From assembly GCA_900772495.1 (NCBI GenBank), contig CAAHEJ010000101.1:1-11545 (forward strand): a stretch of DNA of 11,545 bases, in the 5' to 3' direction. The position numbers were made by a program, and so were the translations under genes. Below, piece by piece: positions 1 to 7,234 of the stretch. Each line of letters opens with the position of its first letter. Position 1 is the stretch's first letter. This stretch comes from an uncultured Campylobacter sp. Lineage in GTDB: Bacteria > Campylobacterota > Campylobacteria > Campylobacterales > Campylobacteraceae. The notes beneath the pieces are model-generated. The model made no database searches. It was not told the origin of the DNA and saw only the letters and a list, made by a program, of their open reading frames with translations.

Positions 1-933
1 ATTTTGCCGCAAAAACACCTCCGCACGCACAGGCACAATCTCACGCTTTGGCAAGGCATAGGCTAAAATCTCGCACACCTTTTCATCGTTTTCATCATCA
101 TAAGCTGGCACAATGAGCGCGCCATTTATGAAAACAAAGTTTGCATAAGTCGCCGCAAGCCTTTTTGCGCCGTAAAATTTAGGCTTTGGCAGAGGTAGCC
201 CAACAAGCTCAAAGGGCGTTTTTTCAAGCTCTTTTTTCATCGCTTGCAACGGGGCAAAATGCTCGTCTTTGTCGTCATCGCAAATGCTGTAAGCTATGGT
301 GTTTGGGCTGATAAATCTTGCCAAAGTGTCGATATGGCTGTCGGTGTCATCGCCTTTGATAAAGCCATTTTCCAGCCAAATAATGCTTTGCAAGCCAAAA
401 AGCTCTTTTAAATGCCTTTCTAGCTCGCTTTTGCTTAAATGTGCGTTGCGATTAGCGTTAAGTAGGCATTTTGTGGTAGTTAGCATAACGCCTTCGCCGT
501 TAAATTCAACGCTTCCGCCCTCCAAAATGAGCGCAATTTCTTGTAAATTCGTCTTAAAATACTCGCTAAAAAGCCTTAAATTTACGCCATTATCCAAATC
601 GCTTTGAAATTTCCCGCCCCACGCGTTAAAGGTAAAATCAAGGCTCGTTAGTTTGTCATTTTCCCAAATGTCAATCGCCCCAAAATCCCTTATCCAAGTG
701 TCATTTGTAGGGCATTTGAAAAATTCGGTGTTTTTAAATTTGGCAAATCTTTGCTTAAAATGTGTCTCATCAGGCGCGATGAGCAGGACTTTTTGAAAGG
801 CACTTGCCACGCTTACAAAATTTTCATAAGCGTCTAAAATCTCGCTCAAATAAGGCTTCCAGTCGGTATTTTCGTGGGGCAAAGCAAGCATTAAAAGCTC
901 TTGTTCGCTCCACTCGGCTAAACTGCGTTTCAT
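1..933 (-). CDS. Agmatine deiminase / peptidylarginine deiminase family protein, 3' end cut by window
   Basis: Reading back from ATG at 933 gives 311 open codons to the window edge, with no stop. The protein belongs to the agmatine deiminase (AguA) / Porphyromonas-type peptidylarginine deiminase family, which hydrolyses the guanidino group of agmatine (to N-carbamoylputrescine) or of arginine residues. Visible family motifs are NDTWIRD at residues 77-83, an EGGSVE strand at 138-143 with substrate-binding acidic residues, and GDDTDSHID at 194-202, which carries the catalytic His (H200). The catalytic Cys of the family sits near the C-terminus, about 15-40 residues beyond the window, so activity cannot be judged here. 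The start has a good ribosome site (AAGGA, 5 bases before ATG). It lies 48 bp after the preceding flavoprotein gene and has its own weak promoter candidate. Campylobacter genomes carry this family (Cj0949c type); cytosolic polyamine metabolism is the likely role. I cannot separate agmatine from other guanidino substrates by eye. Confidence 0.9.
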   Translation of the reverse strand, partial: MKRSLAEWSEQELLMLALPHENTDWKPYLSEILDAYENFVSVASAFQKVLLIAPDETHFKQRFAKFKNTEFFKCPTNDTWIRDFGAIDIWENDKLTSLDFTFNAWGGKFQSDLDNGVNLRLFSEYFKTNLQEIALILEGGSVEFNGEGVMLTTTKCLLNANRNAHLSKSELERHLKELFGLQSIIWLENGFIKGDDTDSHIDTLARFISPNTIAYSICDDDKDEHFAPLQAMKKELEKTPFELVGLPLPKPKFYGAKRLAATYANFVFINGALIVPAYDDENDEKVCEILAYALPKREIVPVRAEVFLRQN

Positions 934-959
934 CAAAATCCTTGCAAATTGATAATGTA

Positions 960-967
960 ATTTTACA
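960..967 (-). promoter_or_regulatory. Candidate promoter for the deiminase gene
   Basis: On the minus strand a TAAAAT hexamer (965 to 960) is preceded by TG and a short T-run, similar to Campylobacter sigma-70 -10 boxes. It lies about 27 bases before the ATG at 933. The TG touches the hexamer instead of leaving one base between, so the match is imperfect and readthrough from the upstream gene is equally possible. Confidence 0.35.
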
Positions 968-981
968 CTAAAAAGCTGAAT

Positions 982-1596
982 TTATCTCTTATCTTTTGCA
1001 AAATTTTGCATTAAATTTAAGGTGTCTTTATCAAGCGTGTCAGCCCGCTTTTGCAAGTCAAGCATTAAATTATCAAAGGCATCTTGGCTCATATTTTGCC
1101 CAAATTTTGCCTTTGCGCTTAAATTTTCTACCTTGATAACACCGACAAAAGTGTGCTTTTGCGCTCCCGCAAAAGGGCTTTTTTCAAGGCAAAAAGTGGC
1201 ATTTTGTGGCTCGTATTTGCGCACAAGAGCGTCTAAAATCTCGCATTTTTGCGCTAAATCCTGCACCACTTCAAAATGCCCCTCAATCAGCACCGAAAAG
1301 AAAAACTGCGTGGGTGTCATTTTGCCGCTTAAAAAGCGTGAAGGTATGTAAGAATAAGGCTTTGCCGCACTAAATACCACGCTTGGTTCGTTTTTTAAAA
1401 GCTCAAATTTACGCCCACTCCCCGCGCCGTGAAAGTAAATGCCGCCTTTTGTAGCGTAATTTTCATCAAAGCAAAAGCTTATAGGCACGGCGTATGGCAA
1501 GGGCGTGTCGGGTATAACCATCGTCCCAAAGGGCATTTGTGAAAGCATAGTTTTGATAAGCGCGAAATCATCGCATTTAAATTCATCTCGTCTCAT
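982..1596 (-). CDS. NimA-like pyridoxamine 5'-phosphate oxidase-family flavoprotein (split barrel)
   Basis: A 204-residue protein of the FMN-binding split-barrel superfamily, closest in pattern to the NimA / 5-nitroimidazole-resistance branch. It starts MRRDEF, has a VPISFCFDE strand (37-45), IYFHGAGSGRK at 53-63 (the usual phosphate-binding turn of the flavin), a second strand pair near 100-112 ending in VLIEGHFEVV, then VRKYEP at 125-130, and a closing GVIKVENLS strand (152-160). No signal peptide or membrane segment, so it is cytosolic. Family members bind FMN, F420 or haem, and the substrate here cannot be told from sequence. The ATG at 1596 is supported by AAAGG seven to eight bases upstream, and a near-perfect extended -10 box lies just before it, so the gene is probably transcribed separately from the iron cluster 32 bp upstream. 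True pyridoxamine phosphate oxidase (PdxH) is unlikely because its conserved C-terminal region is absent. Confidence 0.8.
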   Translation of the reverse strand: MRRDEFKCDDFALIKTMLSQMPFGTMVIPDTPLPYAVPISFCFDENYATKGGIYFHGAGSGRKFELLKNEPSVVFSAAKPYSYIPSRFLSGKMTPTQFFFSVLIEGHFEVVQDLAQKCEILDALVRKYEPQNATFCLEKSPFAGAQKHTFVGVIKVENLSAKAKFGQNMSQDAFDNLMLDLQKRADTLDKDTLNLMQNFAKDKR

Positions 1597-1613
1597 ATTT
1601 TGCCTTTTTACGC

Positions 1614-1622
1614 ATTATAACA
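1614..1622 (-). promoter_or_regulatory. Extended -10 promoter for the NimA-like gene
   Basis: Minus strand reads TGTTATAAT (1622 to 1614), an exact TGnTATAAT, directly after a run of seven T. This is the classic Campylobacter sigma-70 pattern. It sits 17 bases before the ATG at 1596 and just past the end of the last thioredoxin gene, so it starts a new transcript after the iron cluster. Confidence 0.75.
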
Positions 1623-1628
1623 AAAAAA

Positions 1629-2123
1629 TTAGGGCTTTAAAGTAGAGTTTGCTAACTCTTTTTCCAACACGCTTTGCGGGGTTAAGCCGATGAATTTTTT
1701 GCCTAAAATGCCCTTTTCATCTACAAAAACGATGACAGGCACGCCGTAAATGCCCCCGACAGCACGGGCTAAAAACTCGCTCGCCCTTGTCTCAAAAAAA
1801 AGCGGCAAGGCTAAATTCTTGCTTTGCGCCCAAAGCCTTGCGTCTGTTTTGTCCTGCGCGTCTTTTAGCACGGCTAAAAATTCAAGCTCAAAACGCCCTT
1901 GTAGCGCGTTTAAAATGCGGATTTGCTCCGCACAAACTGCGCAATCTTTCGTAAAAAACGCCAGCGCATAAGGCTTGCTTTCGCCGTAGCTCAAACGCTT
2001 TTCAAAGCCGTTAAAGCTGAATTTATAGGCTTTGTCCTCTGTGGTAGCGAATTTGTTGTCAAAACAGCCCGCGAAAAACAGGCTCAAAGCAAGGGCAAAA
2101 GCTTGGAGTGTAGATTTTCCCAC
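1629..2123 (-). CDS. Thioredoxin-fold lipoprotein, second of a pair (Cj1665-like)
   Basis: A 164-residue predicted lipoprotein with a thioredoxin fold. Residues 1-19 form a signal peptide ending in a lipobox FAGC, with C20 as the lipidated cysteine. The redox motif is CAVC at 61-64, after the usual FFTKD strand end, and GVPV at 127-130 carries the cis-proline (P129) expected next to the active site. It should act in the periplasm, tethered to a membrane, in disulfide or metal-thiol chemistry (TlpA/ResA-like). The start is GTG at 2123; an in-frame stop lies 12 codons upstream and no ATG exists before the signal peptide, so this is the only reasonable start. The first 13 codons overlap the end of the upstream thioredoxin gene by 40 bases in another frame, which suggests translational coupling. 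The ribosome site is poor (GGGGGA, six bases before GTG). It is the last gene of the iron-associated set. Confidence 0.82.
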   Translation of the reverse strand: MGKSTLQAFALALSLFFAGCFDNKFATTEDKAYKFSFNGFEKRLSYGESKPYALAFFTKDCAVCAEQIRILNALQGRFELEFLAVLKDAQDKTDARLWAQSKNLALPLFFETRASEFLARAVGGIYGVPVIVFVDEKGILGKKFIGLTPQSVLEKELANSTLKP

Positions 2124-2566
2124 CCTTTGTCCCCCGTTATACGCTCGATGACAACGCTATCTTTGATGATGATAGTGGTTGGCAAGGCGAAAATTCCATA
2201 CCTTTGCCACGAAATATCCAAATCATCTTTGGCTAAAACGACATTGTAAAGAGAGTATTGTGCTTGAAGCACCACAATGCTAGGCACTTCATCGACTGAA
2301 TTTATCGCTATGGCTTGGAGTTTGTCTCTTTGCTCGTATGCAAACTCATCAAGCAAAGGTAGTTCCTTTATGCAAGCAGCACAACCCTTTTCAAAAAACA
2401 CCAGCACCACGACTTTACTCTCATCAAATTTCACCTCTTGTCCGCTTAAATTTTTAGCAGCAATCTGCGGGGCTTTTTTGCCTACCTCGCCTGTGGGGCT
2501 TGAAAAACAGCCATTTAGAGCAAAGATGATGAGTAAAAACACCCCAAAATGCGCCCCAAAATTCAT
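2084..2566 (-). CDS. Thioredoxin-fold lipoprotein, first of a pair (TlpA/ResA-like, Cj1664-like)
   Basis: A 160-residue TlpA/ResA-like thiol-disulfide protein. From ATG 2566 the N-terminus is a hydrophobic signal ending in LNGC (C20, predicted lipidation site), followed by a short linker and the start of a thioredoxin domain (VGKKAPQI). The redox motif is CAAC at 62-65 behind VLVFFEKG, and ALPT at 127-130 supplies the cis-proline. I prefer ATG 2566 because AGGA lies eight bases upstream. An alternative ATG at 2623 overlaps the ABC ATPase stop (AATGTGTAA) and would add 19 residues rich in Lys/Arg; that would give a more usual positively charged n-region, so the longer start cannot be excluded. 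The protein should face the periplasm. As part of the iron cluster it probably keeps thiols of a neighbouring protein, or iron itself, reduced; that role is inference. Confidence 0.82.
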   Translation of the reverse strand: MNFGAHFGVFLLIIFALNGCFSSPTGEVGKKAPQIAAKNLSGQEVKFDESKVVVLVFFEKGCAACIKELPLLDEFAYEQRDKLQAIAINSVDEVPSIVVLQAQYSLYNVVLAKDDLDISWQRYGIFALPTTIIIKDSVVIERITGDKGWENLHSKLLPLL

Positions 2567-2615
2567 AAAAAATTTCCTAAATTCACTCAAAATTTTGAAT
2601 TTGCCTTTCAAAAAT

Positions 2616-3266
2616 TTACACATTTTGCACCCCGTGTCTTAAAATCATCATCGTGTCCGCTTGCTTGCCCAGCGTTTCGTTGTGCGTGATTAAAACTATG
2701 GTTTTGCCCTCGTTTTTAAGCTGTTTTAAAAGGTCAAGGACGATTTTTTCGTTTGCCTCGTCCAAATTTCCCGTGGGTTCATCAGCAAGCAAAAGCTCGG
2801 GGTTGTTGATGAGTGCGCGCGCTATGCAAAGGCGTTGCTGCTCGCCGCCGCTTAGTTCGCTTGGCAGGTGCTTTAAGCGGTGCGCTAAACCTACCTTTTC
2901 AAGCACGGCACGAGCGTCCTCTTCATCGACACTTGAATGATAAAACTGCGCCAGCATCACATTTTCAAGGGCGTTTAGATAGGGTATGAGATGAAACTGC
3001 TGAAAAATCAGCCCGATTTTTTCGCGGCGGATTTTGATTTTTGCACTCTCATCAAGATTTTGCACATTTGTGCCGTCTAAAAAATACTCCCCGCTGCTTT
3101 GCTCGTCCATCAAGGATAAAATGTTTAAAAGCGTGGATTTACCGCTACCGCTTGGTCCCATTATGGCTAGCCACTGCCCTTGCAAGAGGCTGAAATTTAT
3201 GTCTTGTAGGGCTTTTACCTCGCCAAAATTTTTGCATAAATGCGAAATTTTGATAATCTCTTTCAC
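2616..3266 (-). CDS. ABC transporter ATP-binding protein, LolD/MacB type (Cj1663-like)
   Basis: A 216-residue cytosolic ABC ATPase complete in all motifs: Walker A GPSGSGKST (37-45), Q-loop FQQF (88-91), signature LSGGEQQR (138-145), Walker B LLLADEP (158-164) followed by TGNLD, and H-loop ITHN (193-196). The length and the TGNLD D-loop are typical of the LolD/FtsE/MacB branch, whose partners have four membrane segments and do not need a soluble binding protein. The start is GTG at 3266, immediately after the stop of the upstream permease, with AAGGAG placed inside the last codons of that permease. This gene and the two permeases before it form one transporter; two different permeases plus one ATPase imply a LolCDE-like heterodimer on an ATPase dimer. 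The substrate is unknown. Its place in an iron cluster suggests work on a metal-handling or redox step. Confidence 0.93.
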   Translation of the reverse strand: MKEIIKISHLCKNFGEVKALQDINFSLLQGQWLAIMGPSGSGKSTLLNILSLMDEQSSGEYFLDGTNVQNLDESAKIKIRREKIGLIFQQFHLIPYLNALENVMLAQFYHSSVDEEDARAVLEKVGLAHRLKHLPSELSGGEQQRLCIARALINNPELLLADEPTGNLDEANEKIVLDLLKQLKNEGKTIVLITHNETLGKQADTMMILRHGVQNV

Positions 3267-4409
3267 TTATTCTCCTTTTAAATTCTCGCAAACATTGATT
3301 TTCAAAGCCTTTTTTATAGGAAAAAACGCCGCACAAAAAGCAAAAATGAGCGACACAAAAACCGCCAAAACTGCGGCTTTGAGCCTAAAATCAACGCTCG
3401 CGTTAAAGATAATGTAGCCAAAAATTTGAGCTAAAATATATCCGCAAACCGCGCCCAACACCGAAGCGACAAGGGCTAACACAAGGCATTCTAGTCCAAA
3501 GAGCTTTGCGATGTCCTTTTTGTGCGCCCCCAAAGCCAAATGCAACGCCACTTCTTTTTTGCGCGAAAAGATAATCGAGCTTAAAGTGGTATTTACGCTT
3601 GTGGAGGCGATGACAAGCACCACGAGGACGATGAGAAACATTAGGGCTTTGAGCTTTTCAAGCACCAAAGCCTCGCTTAAAGATACCGATGAAATAGGCT
3701 TTACGCTCACTTCATCATCGCTTAATGCCCTTGCTTTCGCGCTCACTTCATCAAAGCTGCCATAAACAAGGGCATTAGCGTAGTTTATGCCTGTTTGTGT
3801 GCTTAAATTCTGCACCACAGCAAGCGGAGCTAAAAAGAGAGTGTCAAATTCATCGTTGTTTGAAACTATGCCTTTGATTTTAAGTATGACTTTTTCGCCC
3901 AAAAGCCCGTAAATTTCAAATTCTCGCCCGATTAAACCCTGCAAGCTGTCTTGTTTGTTGGCACTGATGAGCTTTGTGGCTAAATCCTTGCCGATAAAGG
4001 CTGAATTTTCGTCAAAATCACTCAGAGAAAAGCTGCCCTCAACGGCTTGTAAAAAGGGTTTTGTGAGCTTTAAAGAGCTAAAATCCGTCCCAAGCACGAG
4101 TGTGTGGCTGCCATCGACACTTAAAAAGGCGTAAAGATAGGGCGTTAGGTTTTTTGCTCCAAGTTCGCCTTTGAGTTTTTCAAGGGCGTGGTTGTTGATG
4201 AGTTCGTTGGTTTTTGTTGGTAAAATGTTTAAATTTGCCCCATAAGCTTTTAACTCTTTTGAAAGCTTAGTATCAAGGTCAAAATAAATGTTTAAAAAAG
4301 CCGAGCTGACAAGGGCTGAGATGAAGATAGCAAGGACGATGATAAAGACGCGCCTTGCTGAAAAAATAAGGCTTTTGAAAAGCTGTGTGATTAGAAAATT
4401 ATTTACCAT
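3267..4409 (-). CDS. MacB/FtsX-type ABC permease, second of a pair (Cj1662-like)
   Basis: A 380-residue inner-membrane protein with the FtsX/MacB/LolC layout: one membrane helix at about 20-42, a large periplasmic domain (43-250), then three helices at about 253-277, 303-334 and 344-364. The cytosolic segment RKKEVALHLALGAHKKDI (283-300), between helices 2 and 3, is the typical coupling region that contacts the ATPase. ATG 4409 overlaps the end of the preceding permease by 11 bases (ATGGTAAATAA), with AGG six bases upstream, so translation is coupled. The stop abuts the GTG of the ATPase. Proteins of this class (type VII ABC) usually pass mechanical work to the periplasm or extract lipoproteins or other periplasmic substrates; few import solutes. 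It has 55 fewer residues than its neighbour, mostly in the periplasmic domain, consistent with distinct roles in a heterodimer. Confidence 0.88.
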   Translation of the reverse strand: MVNNFLITQLFKSLIFSARRVFIIVLAIFISALVSSAFLNIYFDLDTKLSKELKAYGANLNILPTKTNELINNHALEKLKGELGAKNLTPYLYAFLSVDGSHTLVLGTDFSSLKLTKPFLQAVEGSFSLSDFDENSAFIGKDLATKLISANKQDSLQGLIGREFEIYGLLGEKVILKIKGIVSNNDEFDTLFLAPLAVVQNLSTQTGINYANALVYGSFDEVSAKARALSDDEVSVKPISSVSLSEALVLEKLKALMFLIVLVVLVIASTSVNTTLSSIIFSRKKEVALHLALGAHKKDIAKLFGLECLVLALVASVLGAVCGYILAQIFGYIIFNASVDFRLKAAVLAVFVSLIFAFCAAFFPIKKALKINVCENLKGE

Positions 4410-5706
4410 AAAGCACCTGCACGGGCAAGAGATGAACTATGTCTTTGAGCGCAAACAAGCAGCCCAAAAGTGCCGCAAATGCCGCAAAAACAAGGGCTAG
4501 GGGCAGTGCGATGAAAGCTGTGGCAACCGTGTAGCCAAAAATGCTTAAAGCGATGATTTGACTTAATCCCACGCCAAAAGCAAAGCCACAAAGTGCGGCG
4601 AGCAAGGCGACAAGCAAATTTTCGCCCGCAAAAATCACATAAATTTGAAAAGCGTTCGCACCAAGCACCTTTAAAAGCCCGATTTCTTTTTTGCGTGCGT
4701 GGATTTCGCTACTCATTAGGCTTGCTATGGCTATGCTTGACACGACAAGGCAAATGAGTGCGGTGAGTGCCATAAGAGCTTGAATTTTGCTTATGATTAG
4801 GCTTTCAGCATCGCTGATAGCTGTTTGGGGCTTAGCGGTTGCGCCTTTTAAGTCCTCTTCGATTTGGTAAGCTATGGAATTTACATACGCCGAGCAATAC
4901 CACTTGTCAAATTCTACCTGATTTAAGGCACTTGTGTCGCGCCTAGCCTTTAAGGACAAGTCATCTTCGGGTATGGTGAGTGCTGAAACCTCTGCGCGTG
5001 CGAACAAACCTTGCTTGTTTAAGAGAATTTGGGCTAAATTTAGGCTTGTGATGATTTTGTTTGCGTTTTTGCCCGCATTGTGTAAAATGCCTAAAACTTG
5101 CACTTTGTTGCCATTTAAGCTGATAAAATCGCCTATTTTAAGGGAATTTTGCCTAGCAAATTCATCGCCAAGCATTACACTTTGGGTATCATCATCTTTT
5201 ATCCACGCTCCGTCAATTTTCAGCAAGGGATAAAGCGTTTTTATGCCCGTGCTAAACCCCTCTTCATCGGCGATTTCAATGCTTTTATCAAAATAAGTGC
5301 CAAGTATCAGCACTTCTTGCGAAAGCTCATCGTTTGTGTGGCTATTTTGCGGGATTTTTGCGGGCTTCATCATCACCTTACCCTCTAAAAATGGCGCAAA
5401 GGCGGTGATATTGTTGCGCCAAAAAATTTCTTTGATTTTGTGAATTTCACTTTCATTTAAATAGCTTTTGTTTTTCAGTGGCTCATAAAGCTCACCGCCT
5501 ACTTCTATGGCTAAATTTGAGCCTTTGGGTAAGATGATGATATTTGAACCATAGCTTCGCAGCTGTTTGCCTACTTCGTTGCCTATGCCAAGCGTTATGT
5601 TAAGCATAGCGCACAAAAGTAAAGTCGCTAAAAAGCAGGTTAAAAAAGCCAAAGATTTTTGAATTTTGTTCTTAAAAATTGAATTTTTTATCATCGCCCA
5701 CAGCAT
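4399..5706 (-). CDS. MacB/FtsX-type ABC permease, first of a pair (Cj1661-like)
   Basis: A 435-residue inner-membrane protein with the same plan as the next gene: helix 1 at about 18-40, a periplasmic domain of roughly 265 residues, and helices at about 308-333, 355-388 and 395-420. The coupling segment ARKKEIGLLKVLGANAFQI (337-355) is close to the MacB/FtsX consensus. A MacB-like core strand with ILPKGSNL follows helix 1 (58-65), and the partner has ILPTKTNE at the same place, so the two permeases are paralogues. ATG 5706 overlaps the stop of the DUF2318 gene as TAATG, with GGAGAG five bases upstream; this favours it over the internal ATG four codons later. One periplasmic cysteine (C271) sits in a WYCSAY context with no obvious partner. 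The likely product is one half of a heterodimeric permease working with the ATPase at 2616-3266. Substrate unknown. Confidence 0.88.
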   Translation of the reverse strand: MLWAMIKNSIFKNKIQKSLAFLTCFLATLLLCAMLNITLGIGNEVGKQLRSYGSNIIILPKGSNLAIEVGGELYEPLKNKSYLNESEIHKIKEIFWRNNITAFAPFLEGKVMMKPAKIPQNSHTNDELSQEVLILGTYFDKSIEIADEEGFSTGIKTLYPLLKIDGAWIKDDDTQSVMLGDEFARQNSLKIGDFISLNGNKVQVLGILHNAGKNANKIITSLNLAQILLNKQGLFARAEVSALTIPEDDLSLKARRDTSALNQVEFDKWYCSAYVNSIAYQIEEDLKGATAKPQTAISDAESLIISKIQALMALTALICLVVSSIAIASLMSSEIHARKKEIGLLKVLGANAFQIYVIFAGENLLVALLAALCGFAFGVGLSQIIALSIFGYTVATAFIALPLALVFAAFAALLGCLFALKDIVHLLPVQVLYGK

Positions 5707-7112
5707 TATATCTCTCCATAACCTTGCGCCCTAAATTTAGCACTTTGATTGCTATCTACAAAGCTTTCAGGCTCATTTACAAAGGCTTCGTAGTTGTCCT
5801 TGCTCGCAAAATAATAAGTCAGCCCCTTATAAAGGTAGGAAAATTCAGCCTTTGAGTTGAGAATTTTCGTCTTTGAAACGGGGTCGGTTACTAAAACTTC
5901 TTTGATTTCAGTGAAAAAATTTGTCCCGTAAATAACATCTTCGAGCTTTATGGTGATTTTTTCTCCGTCAAACTCGTATTTAAGCGGTATCGGGTTGCAC
6001 CCGCCCTCTTTACCCACGCTTAAAAGGAAAATCCGCACATTGCACGCTATGCAAATCAGCTCTCCGCCGCGCTTAATGTAGCCCATATCCCCGCAAATCA
6101 TACACGCATCAAACACCGCCACAGGCGAGTCCCTATCCTCTCGTTTGTTGAGTAAAAAAAAGCGCACCACCTTGCCCTCGCTCGTTATGTATGCGAAGCG
6201 GTGCAAGGCGTTGTCGCGCAAAAGCTCTATGTCAAAGACGAAAAGCCCGCTATCATCTGGCAGCACTTCTTTTGGGGCGTCAATTTGTATCGGTTTGCTT
6301 GATACAAGGCTAAAATACAAGATGATACAAAGGGCTAGCACCGAGCTTATAAGGCTTGTGCTAAAATAAGCGTTAATCGTGCTTGTCTTTGCGGCATTTT
6401 GGCGAAACTCTATGTCAAACAAATGCCGTTTTTGTAAGTGTTTGGGACGAAAGGCAAGGCAAGAAAAGCTCAGCACAAGCGCAAGCACAAGGTAAAGATA
6501 AATCGCAAAGTCCGAGTAGTGCTGTGTTTGAGCGATGAAATTTAAAAGCGTGCCGTCTTTTGTGTCTGTGATGAAATTTTCCCGCAAGGCGATGAGTAAA
6601 ACGCTAGATAAAGCCCTATTTATCTCACACAAAAGCACTACAAAGAGCGCAAAAAGGCTAAATTTAGGCTTTAAAGTGAAAACAAAACGCATAAAAACAA
6701 AGAGCATCAAGCATAACACAAAAGCCAAAGTGATGAAAGCCATCGAAACAACGGCTTGTGTGTCAAGTAAAGAGCTTGTAAATACCGCAAAATCGTAGCT
6801 TACATAAAAGTATCTTACACCAAAGGCAAAGCTCATAAGCGTTACAAGGCTAAGCCTTATGAGCAAAAGCTCAAATTTCAGCACGCTCAACACAAAAACA
6901 ACAACGCCACAAACGATAAAAAGGATATTTGCGTAAAAATAAAGCGCGTTTGTTTGCAAGGAATTTGCGGCGATAAAAAAGGCAAAGTAGGCAAACAAAA
7001 AGCCTATAAAAAAGCTCGCAAACACTTGCCACAAGCCATTTACACGCGCAAAGGCTAGCACAAAAATAAGGGGCAAAAAGCACTCAAAAAAATGCACAAA
7101 ATAAATACTCAA
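5706..7112 (-). CDS. DUF2318 membrane protein with tetracysteine motif and C-terminal YHS-like domain (Cj1660-like)
   Basis: A 468-residue protein of the DUF2318 (predicted Fe-S membrane protein) family. The first 270 residues hold about eight hydrophobic helices (roughly 9-27, 30-49, 57-78, 83-103, 118-145, 151-175, 203-222, 250-270). A soluble domain follows with two CxxC pairs, CMIC at 337-340 and CIAC at 354-357, and the family's GGCNPIPL at 370-377, all of which could bind a metal or an Fe-S centre. A YHS-like metal-binding domain covers about 407-452 (TDPVSKTK ... YYFASKDNYEAF), but the Cys of the usual DPVCGM start is Ser here. The soluble part should be periplasmic, by analogy with the family. 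The start is TTG at 7112, the only choice because an in-frame TGA lies two codons upstream; AAGAG precedes it. It heads a six-gene block whose members overlap or nearly touch. Electron transfer to, or handling of, iron brought by P19/FTR1 is a reasonable inference, not shown. Confidence 0.85.
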   Translation of the reverse strand: MSIYFVHFFECFLPLIFVLAFARVNGLWQVFASFFIGFLFAYFAFFIAANSLQTNALYFYANILFIVCGVVVFVLSVLKFELLLIRLSLVTLMSFAFGVRYFYVSYDFAVFTSSLLDTQAVVSMAFITLAFVLCLMLFVFMRFVFTLKPKFSLFALFVVLLCEINRALSSVLLIALRENFITDTKDGTLLNFIAQTQHYSDFAIYLYLVLALVLSFSCLAFRPKHLQKRHLFDIEFRQNAAKTSTINAYFSTSLISSVLALCIILYFSLVSSKPIQIDAPKEVLPDDSGLFVFDIELLRDNALHRFAYITSEGKVVRFFLLNKREDRDSPVAVFDACMICGDMGYIKRGGELICIACNVRIFLLSVGKEGGCNPIPLKYEFDGEKITIKLEDVIYGTNFFTEIKEVLVTDPVSKTKILNSKAEFSYLYKGLTYYFASKDNYEAFVNEPESFVDSNQSAKFRAQGYGEI

Positions 7113-7162
7113 ATTTCAACTCTTTTTTAAATTTTCTTAAATTTTTTTTCAAAATTTGATAA

Positions 7163-7171
7163 ATTTTAGCA
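7163..7171 (-). promoter_or_regulatory. Internal extended -10 promoter in front of the DUF2318 gene
   Basis: The minus strand reads TGCTAAAAT (7171 to 7163), one mismatch from TGnTATAAT, directly behind a run of seven T (7179 to 7173). It lies about 50 bases before the TTG start at 7112. It would allow the DUF2318-ABC-thioredoxin block to be transcribed separately from ftr1-p19. A GATAA-containing stretch overlaps its downstream edge (7149-7162). Confidence 0.55.
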
Positions 7172-7198
7172 CAAAAAAATTAAGAAAAGTTATCAAAT

Positions 7199-7222
7199 CC
7201 CTCAGCTTTTTACAGCTGAGGG
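7199..7222 (-). terminator. Strong stem-loop after p19, possible terminator or attenuator
   Basis: A perfect 9-bp inverted repeat, CCCTCAGCT (7199-7207) and AGCTGAGGG (7214-7222), with a 6-base loop. Read on the minus strand it is followed by ATTTGATAACTTTTC and then, about 20 bases later, by seven T. The T tract is not directly attached, so it is a weak intrinsic terminator at best; partial termination or protection of the ftr1-p19 mRNA 3' end fits better. It lies between p19 and the internal promoter. Confidence 0.55.
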
Positions 7223-7234
7223 AAAGGCTTATCA

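Noticed and set aside
296..607. Plus-strand frame of 103 codons opposite the agmatine deiminase
   Set aside because: It lies wholly antisense to a strongly conserved enzyme, has no recognisable domain and no ribosome site.
1923..2249. Plus-strand frames opposite the thioredoxin and ABC genes (also near 3034-3417 and 2277-2642)
   Set aside because: Composition mirrors the coding strand, there are no domains, and every region is fully explained by well-supported minus-strand genes.
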